From Ketogulonicigenium vulgare WSH-001 (GTDB lineage: Bacteria > Pseudomonadota > Alphaproteobacteria > Rhodobacterales > Rhodobacteraceae), in assembly GCF_000223375.1 (NCBI RefSeq), contig NC_017386.1, forward strand, positions 124,001 through 188,000: 64,000 nt of DNA, written 5' to 3'. The translations under genes were made by a program, and so were the position numbers. The first letter of the stretch is position 1; every line of letters starts with the position of its first letter. Below are positions 8,411-15,883 of the stretch, piece after piece. Below the pieces are notes generated by a model that saw only the letters and a program-made list of their open reading frames with translations, did not search any database and had not been told where the DNA came from.

Positions 8411-8439
8411 ACCATGCAGGGCGGGCGAGGACGTGTCAA
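8411..8439 (-). promoter_or_regulatory. putative sigma-70 promoter of the thiamine operon
   Basis: On the minus strand TTGACA (8434-8439) is followed after 17 bases by CATGGT (8411-8416), which would start transcription just before the TPP aptamer. The -35 box is a perfect consensus match; the -10 box is poor. Confidence 0.45.
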
Positions 8440-8607
8440 GTTCCGCGGATACAGGCGCATCAGCGTCCTGACATCGCGCTTGACGTTATAGCGCCCACAT
8501 AACGCTAATCGACCCGCGCATGCGACAAGCCGGCCCATGCCATCCGGAACAGACCGCCAAGTTATACGTTTCAAACTGCATATGAACCCATGTGACGGAG
8601 CAGGGCG

Positions 8608-8958
8608 ATGATCCAGGATGATATTTGGGCGATGGAAGAAGCCTTTTGGCTGCGCGGCCCTGACTTTTACCGGCTACACTTGGCGCCAACGGCGGTCATG
8701 GTGTTTCCCGATGCGATGGGCATCTTGATGGGCGAGGCGATCATCTCGACGCTAGAGGGGGCGTCCCGATGGGATCAGGTTACCTTGCAAAACAAACATG
8801 CGATCGAAAGCGACCATTGCCTGACACTGGTCTATGATGCTCTGGCCAGCCGCAAGGGCGCGCAGGGCTATCGTGCGACATGTTCGTCGACATATGCGCG
8901 GGGCGAGGGTGGCTGGAAGCTGCTGTGCCACCACCAAAGCGCGCGGGCTGCGGATTAG
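8608..8958 (+). CDS. SnoaL/DUF4440-like small protein
   Basis: The 116-residue soluble protein has the look of the NTF2/SnoaL-like DUF4440 group. It opens with an acidic helix (DDIWAMEEAFWLRG), has a central FPDAMGILMG strand region and ends RGEGGWKLLCHHQS, the usual final strand of this fold. Members are small cone-shaped barrels, often of unknown function. The ATG is preceded by GGAGCAGGGCG. It is monocistronic and divergent from the thiamine operon. The fold is a moderate-confidence guess; the function is unknown. Confidence 0.7.
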   Translation: MIQDDIWAMEEAFWLRGPDFYRLHLAPTAVMVFPDAMGILMGEAIISTLEGASRWDQVTLQNKHAIESDHCLTLVYDALASRKGAQGYRATCSSTYARGEGGWKLLCHHQSARAAD

Positions 8959-9019
8959 ACCTAGGGAACATTTCGCGGCTGCACAGCGTTTGGTTCATGA
9001 CAAGCGAAAGGAGCCTGCC

Positions 9020-9277
9020 ATGACCACGGATAAAAAGCCGGACCCCCGCAGCACGGTTTTGCCCCCCGACGATAATCCCCCGGTATTTGATCTGGGCGAG
9101 GATGATCCCTCGCCCTTGCAGCCCGATGATACGTTGAATGTCGATGATGAGAACAACGTCCTGCCGGGTGATGACCCCAGTGACGACGATCCGTTCGATA
9201 ACGGCGATGAAGAACAGAACGACCCCGAGGATATCTTGCGCAAAAGCGGCCTCGGCGGGCCACGCCCACCGGGTTGA
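9020..9277 (+). CDS. small, very acidic, probably disordered protein
   Basis: The 85-residue protein has no recognised domain. It is dominated by Asp, Glu, Pro and Asn (for example PSDDDPFDNGDEEQNDPED) with a single short basic patch near the end (LRKSG). It should be soluble and intrinsically disordered. The ATG at 9020 is chosen because AAAGGAG (9006-9012) precedes it; the longer in-frame extension to 8834 would overlap the upstream gene and is rejected. A perfect hairpin terminator follows 10 bp after the stop. Such composition fits a stress or nucleoid-linked accessory protein, but no function can be assigned. Confidence 0.7.
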   Translation: MTTDKKPDPRSTVLPPDDNPPVFDLGEDDPSPLQPDDTLNVDDENNVLPGDDPSDDDPFDNGDEEQNDPEDILRKSGLGGPRPPG

Positions 9278-9287
9278 TCGTCAAAGC

Positions 9288-9312
9288 GGGCCAGCGTATC
9301 TTACGCTGGCCC
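9288..9312. terminator. bidirectional terminator between convergent small genes
   Basis: GGGCCAGCGTA (9288-9298) and TACGCTGGCCC (9302-9312) form a perfect 11-bp stem with a 3-base loop. It lies between the acidic-protein gene and the convergent gene at 9317-9529 and can serve both. Confidence 0.8.
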
Positions 9313-9316
9313 CTTC

Positions 9317-9529
9317 TCATTTGCGCATCAGCACGACCGATTGAATAATGCCGGTCTGGGCCGAGCGGTGTTCCTGAAACGCCGTCCAATCGTGCGACTT
9401 TTCCAAAAACTCCTCGATCGCGTCCTGAAAGCGCAACTGCCCGTCAATGGTTGTGACGGCAGCGGATACGGTCAATGCGCCCTCTTTCATTTCTACTTTC
9501 GCATAGGGAATGTTTGGTGCGGTTTCCAT
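9317..9529 (-). CDS. conserved-looking hypothetical protein, 70 residues
   Basis: The 70-residue soluble protein begins METAPNIPYAKVEMKEGAL and has a balanced composition with alternating strands and a helix (FQDAIEEFLEKS). There is no signal peptide, membrane segment or known motif. The ATG has ACAGGTG 4 bases upstream. It sits behind the shared terminator with no partner gene in its own orientation. It is accepted as a gene because of its isolated position, ribosome site and normal amino-acid profile. The function is unknown. Confidence 0.55.
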   Translation of the reverse strand: METAPNIPYAKVEMKEGALTVSAAVTTIDGQLRFQDAIEEFLEKSHDWTAFQEHRSAQTGIIQSVVLMRK

Positions 9530-9693
9530 GTTTCACCTGTCGGTTGCTGCGGGGTCGCTGTCTGCCTAACGCGTGACATGGCGCGGGGTTCAATCACGCG
9601 GCCAGTATCGGCGCTTTGCGGCCCATCGCGCGCGCATCGGGGAACCCATTGGGCGCAGGGGGTTTAGGTCAGCGAAGGACAAAGGAGAATGCC

Positions 9694-10377
9694 ATGCTGA
9701 CCCGCACCCTTATCGCCGTCGCCGCCATTGCAGGGACACCCGCCCTTGCACAGGACGACCACTTTACCTTGCCCGAACTGCCCTATGCCAGTGACGCGCT
9801 AGAACCCGTGATCAGCGCCCAGACGATGGAGCTGCACCACGGCAAGCACCATCAGGCCTATGTCACCAACCTGAACAACGCCATTGCCGCAGGCGATGCA
9901 CCCGCAGACGCGACGCTGGAAACGCTGGTGGCCGATGCTGGCACCTTTACCCCCGCGATCCGCAACAACGCGGGCGGCCACTGGAACCATACGTTCTTTT
10001 GGGAAAGCATGGCCCCCGCCGATAGCCGGGGCGAGATGTCCGCTGAACTCTCGGATGCGATCACCGCCGTCTATGGCTCGGACGAGGCGTTCCGCACTGC
10101 CTTTGAAGAGGCCGGGGCAGGGCAATTCGGCTCGGGCTGGGTTTGGCTGATCGTGAACGCCGATGACCAGCTGGAGATCACATCGACGCCCAATCAGGAC
10201 AACCCGCTGATGGATGTGGCCGAGGTGCAGGGCACGCCCCTTTTGGGGAACGACGTGTGGGAGCACGCCTATTACCTCAGCTACGAGAACCGCCGCCCCG
10301 AATACCTGACCGCGTGGTGGGATGTGGTTGACTGGGGCAAAGTGTCCGACCGCTATGCCGAGGCGCTGACGGATTAA
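9694..10377 (+). CDS. sodA: exported superoxide dismutase, Mn-type (Fe/Mn family)
   Basis: The 227-residue protein converts superoxide to hydrogen peroxide and oxygen. All four metal ligands are present: His48 (ELHHGKHH), His99 (HWNHTFFW), Asp187 and His191 (DVWEHAYY). Gly95 in NNAGGHW and Gln168 in STPNQDNPLM are the arrangement typical of Mn rather than Fe enzymes. The first 20 residues (MLTRTLIAVAAIAGTPALAQ) are a clear Sec signal peptide, so the enzyme should act in the periplasm, which is unusual because this family is normally cytosolic. The start at 9694 follows AAAGGAG. It ends in a 4-bp convergent overlap with the kinase gene. Confidence 0.93.
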   Translation: MLTRTLIAVAAIAGTPALAQDDHFTLPELPYASDALEPVISAQTMELHHGKHHQAYVTNLNNAIAAGDAPADATLETLVADAGTFTPAIRNNAGGHWNHTFFWESMAPADSRGEMSAELSDAITAVYGSDEAFRTAFEEAGAGQFGSGWVWLIVNADDQLEITSTPNQDNPLMDVAEVQGTPLLGNDVWEHAYYLSYENRRPEYLTAWWDVVDWGKVSDRYAEALTD

Positions 10378-11378
10378 CGCACAGGCGCCACGATCGCCCC
10401 CGCAGGCGCGGTGATCGTGGCGATCAGGCCGCTTTGCGGATAGGTGATCCTGATCTCGGCCCCGAATTCATGGGTCAACACATCTTGGATAAGGCGCGTG
10501 CCAAATCCGCGACGGGTGGGTTGCTGCAGGATTTCGGGGCCGCCGCTTTCCGCCCATGTCAGCGCGATATGATCATGTCCGGTGTAATCCCATGATACGG
10601 CGACTTGGCCCGCGGGCACCGACAGCGCGCCGTATTTCGCCGCATTGGTCGCCATCTCGTGCAGAGCGAGGGTCAGGCTTTGCGCGGCTTTTGGGTTGAG
10701 CTTCAGATCCGGCCCATTGATCTGGACACGGCTTGGGCCCTCATCTTGATAGGGCGCGGTTACGGCATGGATCAGCACATCAATGCTGGCGTCCAGCCAG
10801 TGGCCCTGCACCAATTGATCATGCGCGCTGGCCAGCGCCTGCAACCGCCCCAAAAACCCATCCAGCGCCGGCCGATCCACGCGATGCAGGCTTTGGGTCG
10901 CAACCGATTGCACCACCGCCAATGTGTTTTTCACCCGATGGTTCAGCTCGGCGATCAGCGTCTTTTGCATCCGCTCAAGCTGTTTTCGGGGCGCGATGTC
11001 GTTAAACAGAACGCCGACCCGCCGCAGGCCCGGCGCGTCAAATGGAAAGGCATAGACCTCGTAATCATGTCCAAGGGCGGCTGCCGCAGCCTCGAACCGC
11101 TTGGACTGGCGGGTCAGGGCAATCTCGCCATAGATATCGAACCAATGCTGCTCATGCGCGGGGGCATGTGCGCGCATGGTGCGGCTGGTCGCATCGACAA
11201 GGCCGGTCTGTGCGGCAAAGGCGTCGTTCACTTCGATAAAGCGATAGTCGATGGGGGACATCTGATCGTCAAAGATCATCTCGATGACGCAAAACCCCTG
11301 ATCAATCGCGTTGAATAGCTGTCGATACCGCGCATCGCCATCAGCGGCGGTGACGGTATCCATGGCGGGCCGCATCAT
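10374..11378 (-). CDS. HWE-family sensor histidine kinase with PAS domain
   Basis: The 334-residue soluble kinase has an N-terminal PAS domain (about residues 15-130, including DYRFIEVNDAFAAQTGL). An HWE/HisKA_2 dimerisation helix follows with phospho-acceptor His147 in AELNHRVKNTL, then the ATPase domain with ALHEMATNAAKYGAL and RRGFGTRLI. HWE kinases are common in Alphaproteobacteria and often sense light, redox or general stress. No transmembrane segment or adjacent response regulator is present, so the partner is elsewhere. The ATG at 11378 is preferred because the longer frame would need a TTG at 11438; GAGG lies just upstream. Confidence 0.88.
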   Translation of the reverse strand: MMRPAMDTVTAADGDARYRQLFNAIDQGFCVIEMIFDDQMSPIDYRFIEVNDAFAAQTGLVDATSRTMRAHAPAHEQHWFDIYGEIALTRQSKRFEAAAAALGHDYEVYAFPFDAPGLRRVGVLFNDIAPRKQLERMQKTLIAELNHRVKNTLAVVQSVATQSLHRVDRPALDGFLGRLQALASAHDQLVQGHWLDASIDVLIHAVTAPYQDEGPSRVQINGPDLKLNPKAAQSLTLALHEMATNAAKYGALSVPAGQVAVSWDYTGHDHIALTWAESGGPEILQQPTRRGFGTRLIQDVLTHEFGAEIRITYPQSGLIATITAPAGAIVAPVR

Positions 11379-11464
11379 AGACCTCGTGACATCTGGGGCA
11401 GTTGGCCGCGATGCTATCGCATAATGTCTTGAAATCAAGGCTTAATATAGGCGCAAAAAGCAAA

Positions 11465-11486
11465 GCCCCGCCACAAAGGGCGGGGC
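11465..11486 (-). terminator. intrinsic terminator of the outer-membrane barrel gene
   Basis: On the minus strand GCCCCGCC and GGCGGGGC form an 8-bp stem followed by TTTGCTTTTTG, 15 bp after the stop of the barrel gene. This is a normal rho-independent arrangement. Confidence 0.8.
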
Positions 11487-11501
11487 CAAGAGACAGGATG
11501 T

Positions 11502-12212
11502 TTAGAACCGGAAGTTCACACCGATTTTGAATTGGCCCAGATCGGCCTCGGCCAGATTATCATAGGTCGGGTCATTGGTCGGGTTGATGTCGCCAAAATC
11601 GGTATAGACATATTCACCGTAAACCGACCATGCGCGGTTAAAGCGATGCTCGACCCCAAGGCCATAGCTGGCGGCCTCGTAATCCTCGCTATAGGTGGTG
11701 CCGCCCAGCGTGGCCTCGGCAGTCGCCCAAGTATAGCCAACCAGCAAATAGGCGGCGGTGCTTTGGCTAAAGGCATAACCCGCGCGCAGATAGGCGGTCG
11801 CCACGCTGTCGATCGACAGATCGATGTCGGTGCCAAGCGCCGTCACCAGATCACCGCTGAGGCCGCCGTCATAGCTGCCAAAGCTATATTCCCCGCCAAG
11901 ACCGAACAGCCAGTTGTTGAACTGCCAGTCATAGCCGCCGCGAATGGCGTAATTCACCCCATCCGCCGTCGCGACGGTGGTGTCAAAGCCCGCGCCTTGC
12001 AGGGCGGTTTCAAGGACGCCGGTGGAATCAACCGAAAGATCACCGTAGTTGACGTTCGCCCCGACATAGGCGCCCTGCCAGCTTGGCGCTGGCATCGGTG
12101 TCGGTTGCACCATGATAACAGGAGGTTCCATAACGGGGGTCGAAAGTCCGCCCGCATTGGCTGCGATTGCGGACGTAGATGCAAGGAAAGCTGCAATGCA
12201 GATATAGCGCAT
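11502..12212 (-). CDS. outer-membrane beta-barrel protein (Omp25/opacity-like)
   Basis: The 236-residue protein has a signal peptide (MRYICIAAFLASTSAIAANA). It then has a Pro-rich linker and an eight-stranded porin-like barrel beginning WQGAYVGANVNYGDLS and ending in the typical C-terminal strand FKIGVNFRF with a terminal Phe for BAM recognition. Similar small barrels (RopB/Omp25/31) are abundant alphaproteobacterial outer-membrane proteins. The start at 12212 is chosen because it gives a proper signal peptide; the longer frame to 12290 adds a non-signal leader. It is followed by a strong terminator and is monocistronic. Confidence 0.85.
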   Translation of the reverse strand: MRYICIAAFLASTSAIAANAGGLSTPVMEPPVIMVQPTPMPAPSWQGAYVGANVNYGDLSVDSTGVLETALQGAGFDTTVATADGVNYAIRGGYDWQFNNWLFGLGGEYSFGSYDGGLSGDLVTALGTDIDLSIDSVATAYLRAGYAFSQSTAAYLLVGYTWATAEATLGGTTYSEDYEAASYGLGVEHRFNRAWSVYGEYVYTDFGDINPTNDPTYDNLAEADLGQFKIGVNFRF

Positions 12213-12654
12213 GATCGAGATCCACTTGAAAGTTGAAAGGTGAGGCAAGTTTGCCGCAAATTTAGGCATTAATGAAACGTTAACCATCACACTCCTGCAT
12301 TACGCTAGGTCATGCAGCAATCCTGCCACAGATGCGAATTTCAAAATATAAGATATCTGCGCGCAGGTCGTATGAATTCATATTGAATATCAATATGTTA
12401 AGCTTCACACTTTATTTTAACTGTCAGGATATGGCGCCCTATCGATGCGGCTGCGCAATTCTTTGTCCGCGCGGCATTAACACTTGGGCCGTCGGTCGCG
12501 TGCGGCAATCTCTGGGCCGGGACACCCGTGATAAAGCCTGCGCGCGGCCAAGATCCAAGGCAAGATGCGCGTGAAAAAAGCGACGCGGCTGCCGCTCTGC
12601 ATCACTTGGATCACCGTAAAATCCCAGCGCCGGGATCGCGAATGATACCCTCTG
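12213..12654. other. 442-bp AT-rich intergenic region with a perfect palindrome
   Basis: No convincing gene is seen. An 80-codon plus frame at 12332-12574 has no ribosome site and an odd composition. About 12330-12430 is much more AT-rich than the rest of the window. It contains the perfect 19-bp palindrome CATATTGAATATCAATATG (12379-12397; 7-bp arms). The region probably carries the promoter of the barrel gene on its left, and the palindrome may be a regulator or nucleoid-protein site. Confidence 0.5.
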
Positions 12655-13722
12655 CTAGCGATAAAACCGCAGCGAGGGCATCAGGAAATTCACCCGAATA
12701 TAATCGTCATCATAGACCGACGCGGTGGAATTCTTTTGCTCGGCCGAGATTTCGATCATCAACCAATCGCTCAGGGGCCGGGAAAAGCTGATACCCGCGC
12801 CATAATCGACCAGCGGCTCGCCCAGGAAAAAGCTGCCCTCGCGCTGATCGGCAAAGATCGAGAATGTCGTTGGCCGATCATAGATCATGCGCGTGACACC
12901 GGCACTGATAAAGCGGGTACGACTTTGAATTCCCGCGATATCCCCGCCGATTTCCGCCGCAATCGTCGTGCTGCCCAGACCCGGCCAAGCCGAGGTCAGG
13001 CGCAGACCGAAGATGTCGCGATGCCCTTCGGGCAAAAAGCTACGCCGCGCGGTCATCCCCAATAGATGCGCAGCGCCACCACGCGCCCCGCCCACAAACA
13101 CATCATGGCCGAACATCAGGTCGGTCTGGTCAAATGTGCGACTGGTGCCGCCGGTGTAATGCGATTGCTGCACACAAACATTCGACCAATGGCCGCGCTC
13201 TAGGGTATGAACGGCGCAGACAGCGCCGCGCGCCGATTTGGCCGGACTGTCCCAAGCGCTGGCATTCGACAACTGCAGCCCGATTTCCGGCTGGATCGTC
13301 ATGCCTTGCCCGACCGCCCATCGTTGGCTTGCGCTCGCCTCAAGGCCATAAACAACACCGGATTGCGCGACCATGTCCGAGGGAATGGTGAATTCCAAAC
13401 CCGATATCAACACGCTGTCCTGGGTTAGACCATTGTTGACGTTCGGGTCCCAATACAACATCGGACTGATCCGCACGGATGTGGTCAGACGCTCGGGCTG
13501 GCCGGTATAGCCCAGACCGAAATTGAACCCGGTATTGCTATAAACCGCCCCGCCGCCCGCCGGTCTGTCGCGACCCAACGTGCCAAATAGCAGACGATCA
13601 GATCCCGATAGCAAGGCCTCATCCGTCGCCGCAGCTGCGGCCCCTGCCGAAAGGGCAAGGGCCAGCACGCCGATGCGGATCCGCGCGGCGGATTTTGCAA
13701 GCCGCCTAAAGAAATGCATCAT
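12655..13722 (-). CDS. outer-membrane beta-barrel, possible Slam-like surface-lipoprotein assembly protein
   Basis: The 355-residue protein has a signal peptide (core IRIGVLALALSAGAAAAA), after which the rest alternates polar and hydrophobic residues as in a large beta-barrel. It has no TPR region. The last strands (KNSTASVYDDDYIRV, then SLRFYR) resemble the closing hairpin of DUF560 barrels in Slam proteins, which move lipoproteins to the cell surface. It starts 15 bp after a TbpB-like lipoprotein gene in the same orientation, the gene order expected for a Slam and its client. The barrel call is good; the Slam call is inference from C-terminal resemblance and context, and the protein is shorter than classical Slams. 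Confidence 0.65.
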   Translation of the reverse strand: MMHFFRRLAKSAARIRIGVLALALSAGAAAAATDEALLSGSDRLLFGTLGRDRPAGGGAVYSNTGFNFGLGYTGQPERLTTSVRISPMLYWDPNVNNGLTQDSVLISGLEFTIPSDMVAQSGVVYGLEASASQRWAVGQGMTIQPEIGLQLSNASAWDSPAKSARGAVCAVHTLERGHWSNVCVQQSHYTGGTSRTFDQTDLMFGHDVFVGGARGGAAHLLGMTARRSFLPEGHRDIFGLRLTSAWPGLGSTTIAAEIGGDIAGIQSRTRFISAGVTRMIYDRPTTFSIFADQREGSFFLGEPLVDYGAGISFSRPLSDWLMIEISAEQKNSTASVYDDDYIRVNFLMPSLRFYR

Positions 13723-13737
13723 AACAAGCGACCCTGA

Positions 13738-14676
13738 TTAACGCTGAGCCACAAAGGCGCCGTTGATCCGCATGTCCCCATTGCCGAACTGGTATCCAGC
13801 GCCGACTTCTTCGGCATTAGGGCCAAAGATACCGCCGTTGATGCCATGGAAGACGCCGCGATAGCTGCGACCGTCCGCCATCGTAATGGTTGCACTGAGC
13901 TCCGCAATGTTTTGCACCAGACGATTGCCATCGCGCACAACGAATTGGCCGGCCAAATCGGTGAAAGGCACGGTCTCGCCGTCATTGGCAGCCGTGACGC
14001 TATGGATGACATAGTTGCCGCTCGCATTGCCCAGATTGATGAAGACACGCGATTCGCCGTTATAGGGGGTCTCGACGCCGGGTGCGTCAGCCAGCGCGAC
14101 GGTTCCGCTGGATGTGCCGTGATAAAGCGCGTTGCCCGTGCGCGGTTGGTTTGGCGAGGCAAAGCCAACAACCCCGTGATGCCAGGCGCTATCCGTCTCG
14201 CCTACGATCTCAGCCTCGATTTGACGCACAAATCGGGTATTTGCGGGATTTATGACCAATAGGCGATTGCCGTCCGTATCGGTCTGCCATTCGCCTTCAA
14301 CATAAGCACCCGTATAGTCGATCAAATCCAGGGTTCCAGCAGTCGGGTCATAGGGCGCATTATAGGTTGTCACGCCGTCAGCACCTGTCGCCGTCCTTGT
14401 GATAGTCGCACGACGCAGTGCTGCGGGGTCGGTGCCCTCAAACCCCAGTGTGACGGGCGTAGGCGTCGGTGTAGGCGTGCCACCAGTATTGTCGCCACCA
14501 GTGTCCGTGCCACTACCATTATCGGTGTTACCGCCACTGTTACCAGTGTTGCCACCATTACCAGCGCCAGCGCCGTTATCGACACTCCCGCCACCCGTGG
14601 TTACGCCGCTTCCGCCGCCGCCACATGCTGCCAAAGCCAAAAGCGACACAAGCGCCAGACCACGCATTCCGTACAT
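13738..14676 (-). CDS. TbpB-like surface lipoprotein A (transferrin-binding-protein-like barrel)
   Basis: The 312-residue lipoprotein has a lipobox in SLLALAACGGGG, so the Cys is acylated. It is followed by a ~50-residue Gly/Asn/Thr-rich linker ending in a TPTPTP repeat, an extended tether. The C-terminal half is the TbpB-type eight-strand barrel, with GNALYHGTSSGTV, a GxYVIHSV strand and the hallmark GIFGPNAEEVGAGY before the final INGAFVAQR. Such proteins bind host proteins, haem carriers or metals at the cell surface. The ATG at 14676 is preferred to a GTG at 14685 because it aligns with the start of the paralogue and lies 8 bases after GTAAAGGG. The downstream barrel gene is probably its exporter. 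Confidence 0.8.
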   Translation of the reverse strand: MYGMRGLALVSLLALAACGGGGSGVTTGGGSVDNGAGAGNGGNTGNSGGNTDNGSGTDTGGDNTGGTPTPTPTPVTLGFEGTDPAALRRATITRTATGADGVTTYNAPYDPTAGTLDLIDYTGAYVEGEWQTDTDGNRLLVINPANTRFVRQIEAEIVGETDSAWHHGVVGFASPNQPRTGNALYHGTSSGTVALADAPGVETPYNGESRVFINLGNASGNYVIHSVTAANDGETVPFTDLAGQFVVRDGNRLVQNIAELSATITMADGRSYRGVFHGINGGIFGPNAEEVGAGYQFGNGDMRINGAFVAQR

Positions 14677-14784
14677 GTTAAACACCCTTTACGATCCGTT
14701 AATAGCATCTGCCGGATATGCCGATATGATCACAAGGGTTAACAAACAGGTGAAGCGGACAGTTGTTTCGGCTGTTGCCAAAAT
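14677..14784 (-). promoter_or_regulatory. duplicated leader of TbpB-like gene A
   Basis: This 108-bp leader aligns without gaps to the leader of the paralogous gene (15776-15883). Shared blocks in order are ATTTTGGCAACA, GTTA, CTTGTGAT, GCAGATG, ATTAAC and ATCGTAAAGGG, the last being the ribosome site. Conservation so far upstream points to a common promoter or regulator site. The rest of the gap to 14941 shows no gene. Confidence 0.65.
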
Positions 14785-14941
14785 GCGCCCATCATCACCC
14801 AATCAATGAACAGCCTCATACTGAAATGTAGAACAGCGGGACGCTTGGCTGAAGATATCAAAATATCTATGACCATAAAAGTGCGAGCGGTAGTCCATCT
14901 CCGCTCGCGTCACCCGTTAAACCTAACGCTAATTCCGAGTT

Positions 14942-15775
14942 TCAGCGCCGTGCAACAAACGCACCATTGATGCGTATATCTTCAGACTGGATCTGATACC
15001 CTGCGCCGACCTCAATCGCATTCGGGCCAAAGAAAAGACCGTTCACATCGCTGAAGACAGTTCTATCCGTAGGTGCGCCCGCGACATCAAGCGTCGCATT
15101 TCCATTATTAACGGAGCGCAGCTGTCTGCCATTAATTTGGAATTGACTGGATAGAGCATTGAAGGGCGCTGCACCAACCCCATCGGCGGCCTGAACGTTA
15201 CTGACGGCAAAGTTGCCACGACCCGTGGCCATATTCGCCGTCACGCGCACGTCGCCTTCATAGTCCGTGGTGGTAAGTCCAGTGCCGCTCTGGTTAACCG
15301 CTAGGGCAACCCCATTTGTGACACCCCTATAGGTGAAATTGCCGGAGCGCGGCATTTCTGGGGTCACAAATCCAATAACCCCGCGGTGCCACTGGCTCAC
15401 ACCCAAAATATTGGTGCCGACAACCTCGATCTGACGAACGAATTGCGTGTTGCCTGGGTTAGTGACCAGCAGCCTGTTTCCGTTTCTGTCCGTACCCCAC
15501 TGGCCCTCGATATAAGTGCCGGAATATTCATTCGGGCCAGCGCCCTGACCACTGCCAGTCACCATTGTGCCTGCAGCAGGATTATAAGATGCGCCGTTGC
15601 TTGTTGTCGCAACCGACCCTTGGGTCGTCGGGGCAACCGTCGCCCGGTTGAGATTCGCAGATTGATTACTGTTAAAGCCGAAATCTCGGCGATGGCTCTC
15701 TGCGCCGCTATCACCACCACTGCAGGCGGCAAGCGCCAATAGCGACACCAGCATCAAACTACGCATTCCAAACAT
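14942..15775 (-). CDS. TbpB-like surface lipoprotein B (paralogue of A)
   Basis: The 277-residue lipoprotein has the same start as its neighbour (MFGMRSLMLVSLLALAACSG, lipobox LAAC) and the same barrel domain (GNFTYRGVTNGVAL, GNFAVSNVQAADG, GLFFGPNAIEVGAGYQ, INGAFVARR), but lacks the long Gly/Asn linker. It is separated by 265 bp from gene A and has its own, related leader, so it is a tandem duplicate with independent transcription. It would be anchored in the outer membrane and, if the downstream barrel acts like Slam, displayed outside. The ligand is unknown. Confidence 0.8.
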   Translation of the reverse strand: MFGMRSLMLVSLLALAACSGGDSGAESHRRDFGFNSNQSANLNRATVAPTTQGSVATTSNGASYNPAAGTMVTGSGQGAGPNEYSGTYIEGQWGTDRNGNRLLVTNPGNTQFVRQIEVVGTNILGVSQWHRGVIGFVTPEMPRSGNFTYRGVTNGVALAVNQSGTGLTTTDYEGDVRVTANMATGRGNFAVSNVQAADGVGAAPFNALSSQFQINGRQLRSVNNGNATLDVAGAPTDRTVFSDVNGLFFGPNAIEVGAGYQIQSEDIRINGAFVARR

Positions 15776-15883
15776 CGGCTCAGCCCTTTACGATTTGTTA
15801 ATCTCATCTGCACGATGGACTGAAAGCATCACAAGAATTAACGAATATGCGACGGCCATTGCGTAATACGATGTTGCCAAAAT
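15776..15883 (-). promoter_or_regulatory. duplicated leader of TbpB-like gene B
   Basis: This is the ungapped counterpart of the leader at 14677-14784, with the same blocks at the same distances from the ATG, including ATTTTGGCAACA at the far end and ATCGTAAAGGG 8 bases before the start. The most conserved parts are the ends and CTTGTGAT / GCAGATG, a pattern expected for promoter and operator elements. Confidence 0.65.

Noticed and set aside
12332..12574. An 80-codon plus-strand frame in the AT-rich gap
   Set aside because: It starts without a ribosome site, crosses the palindrome and has an erratic composition.
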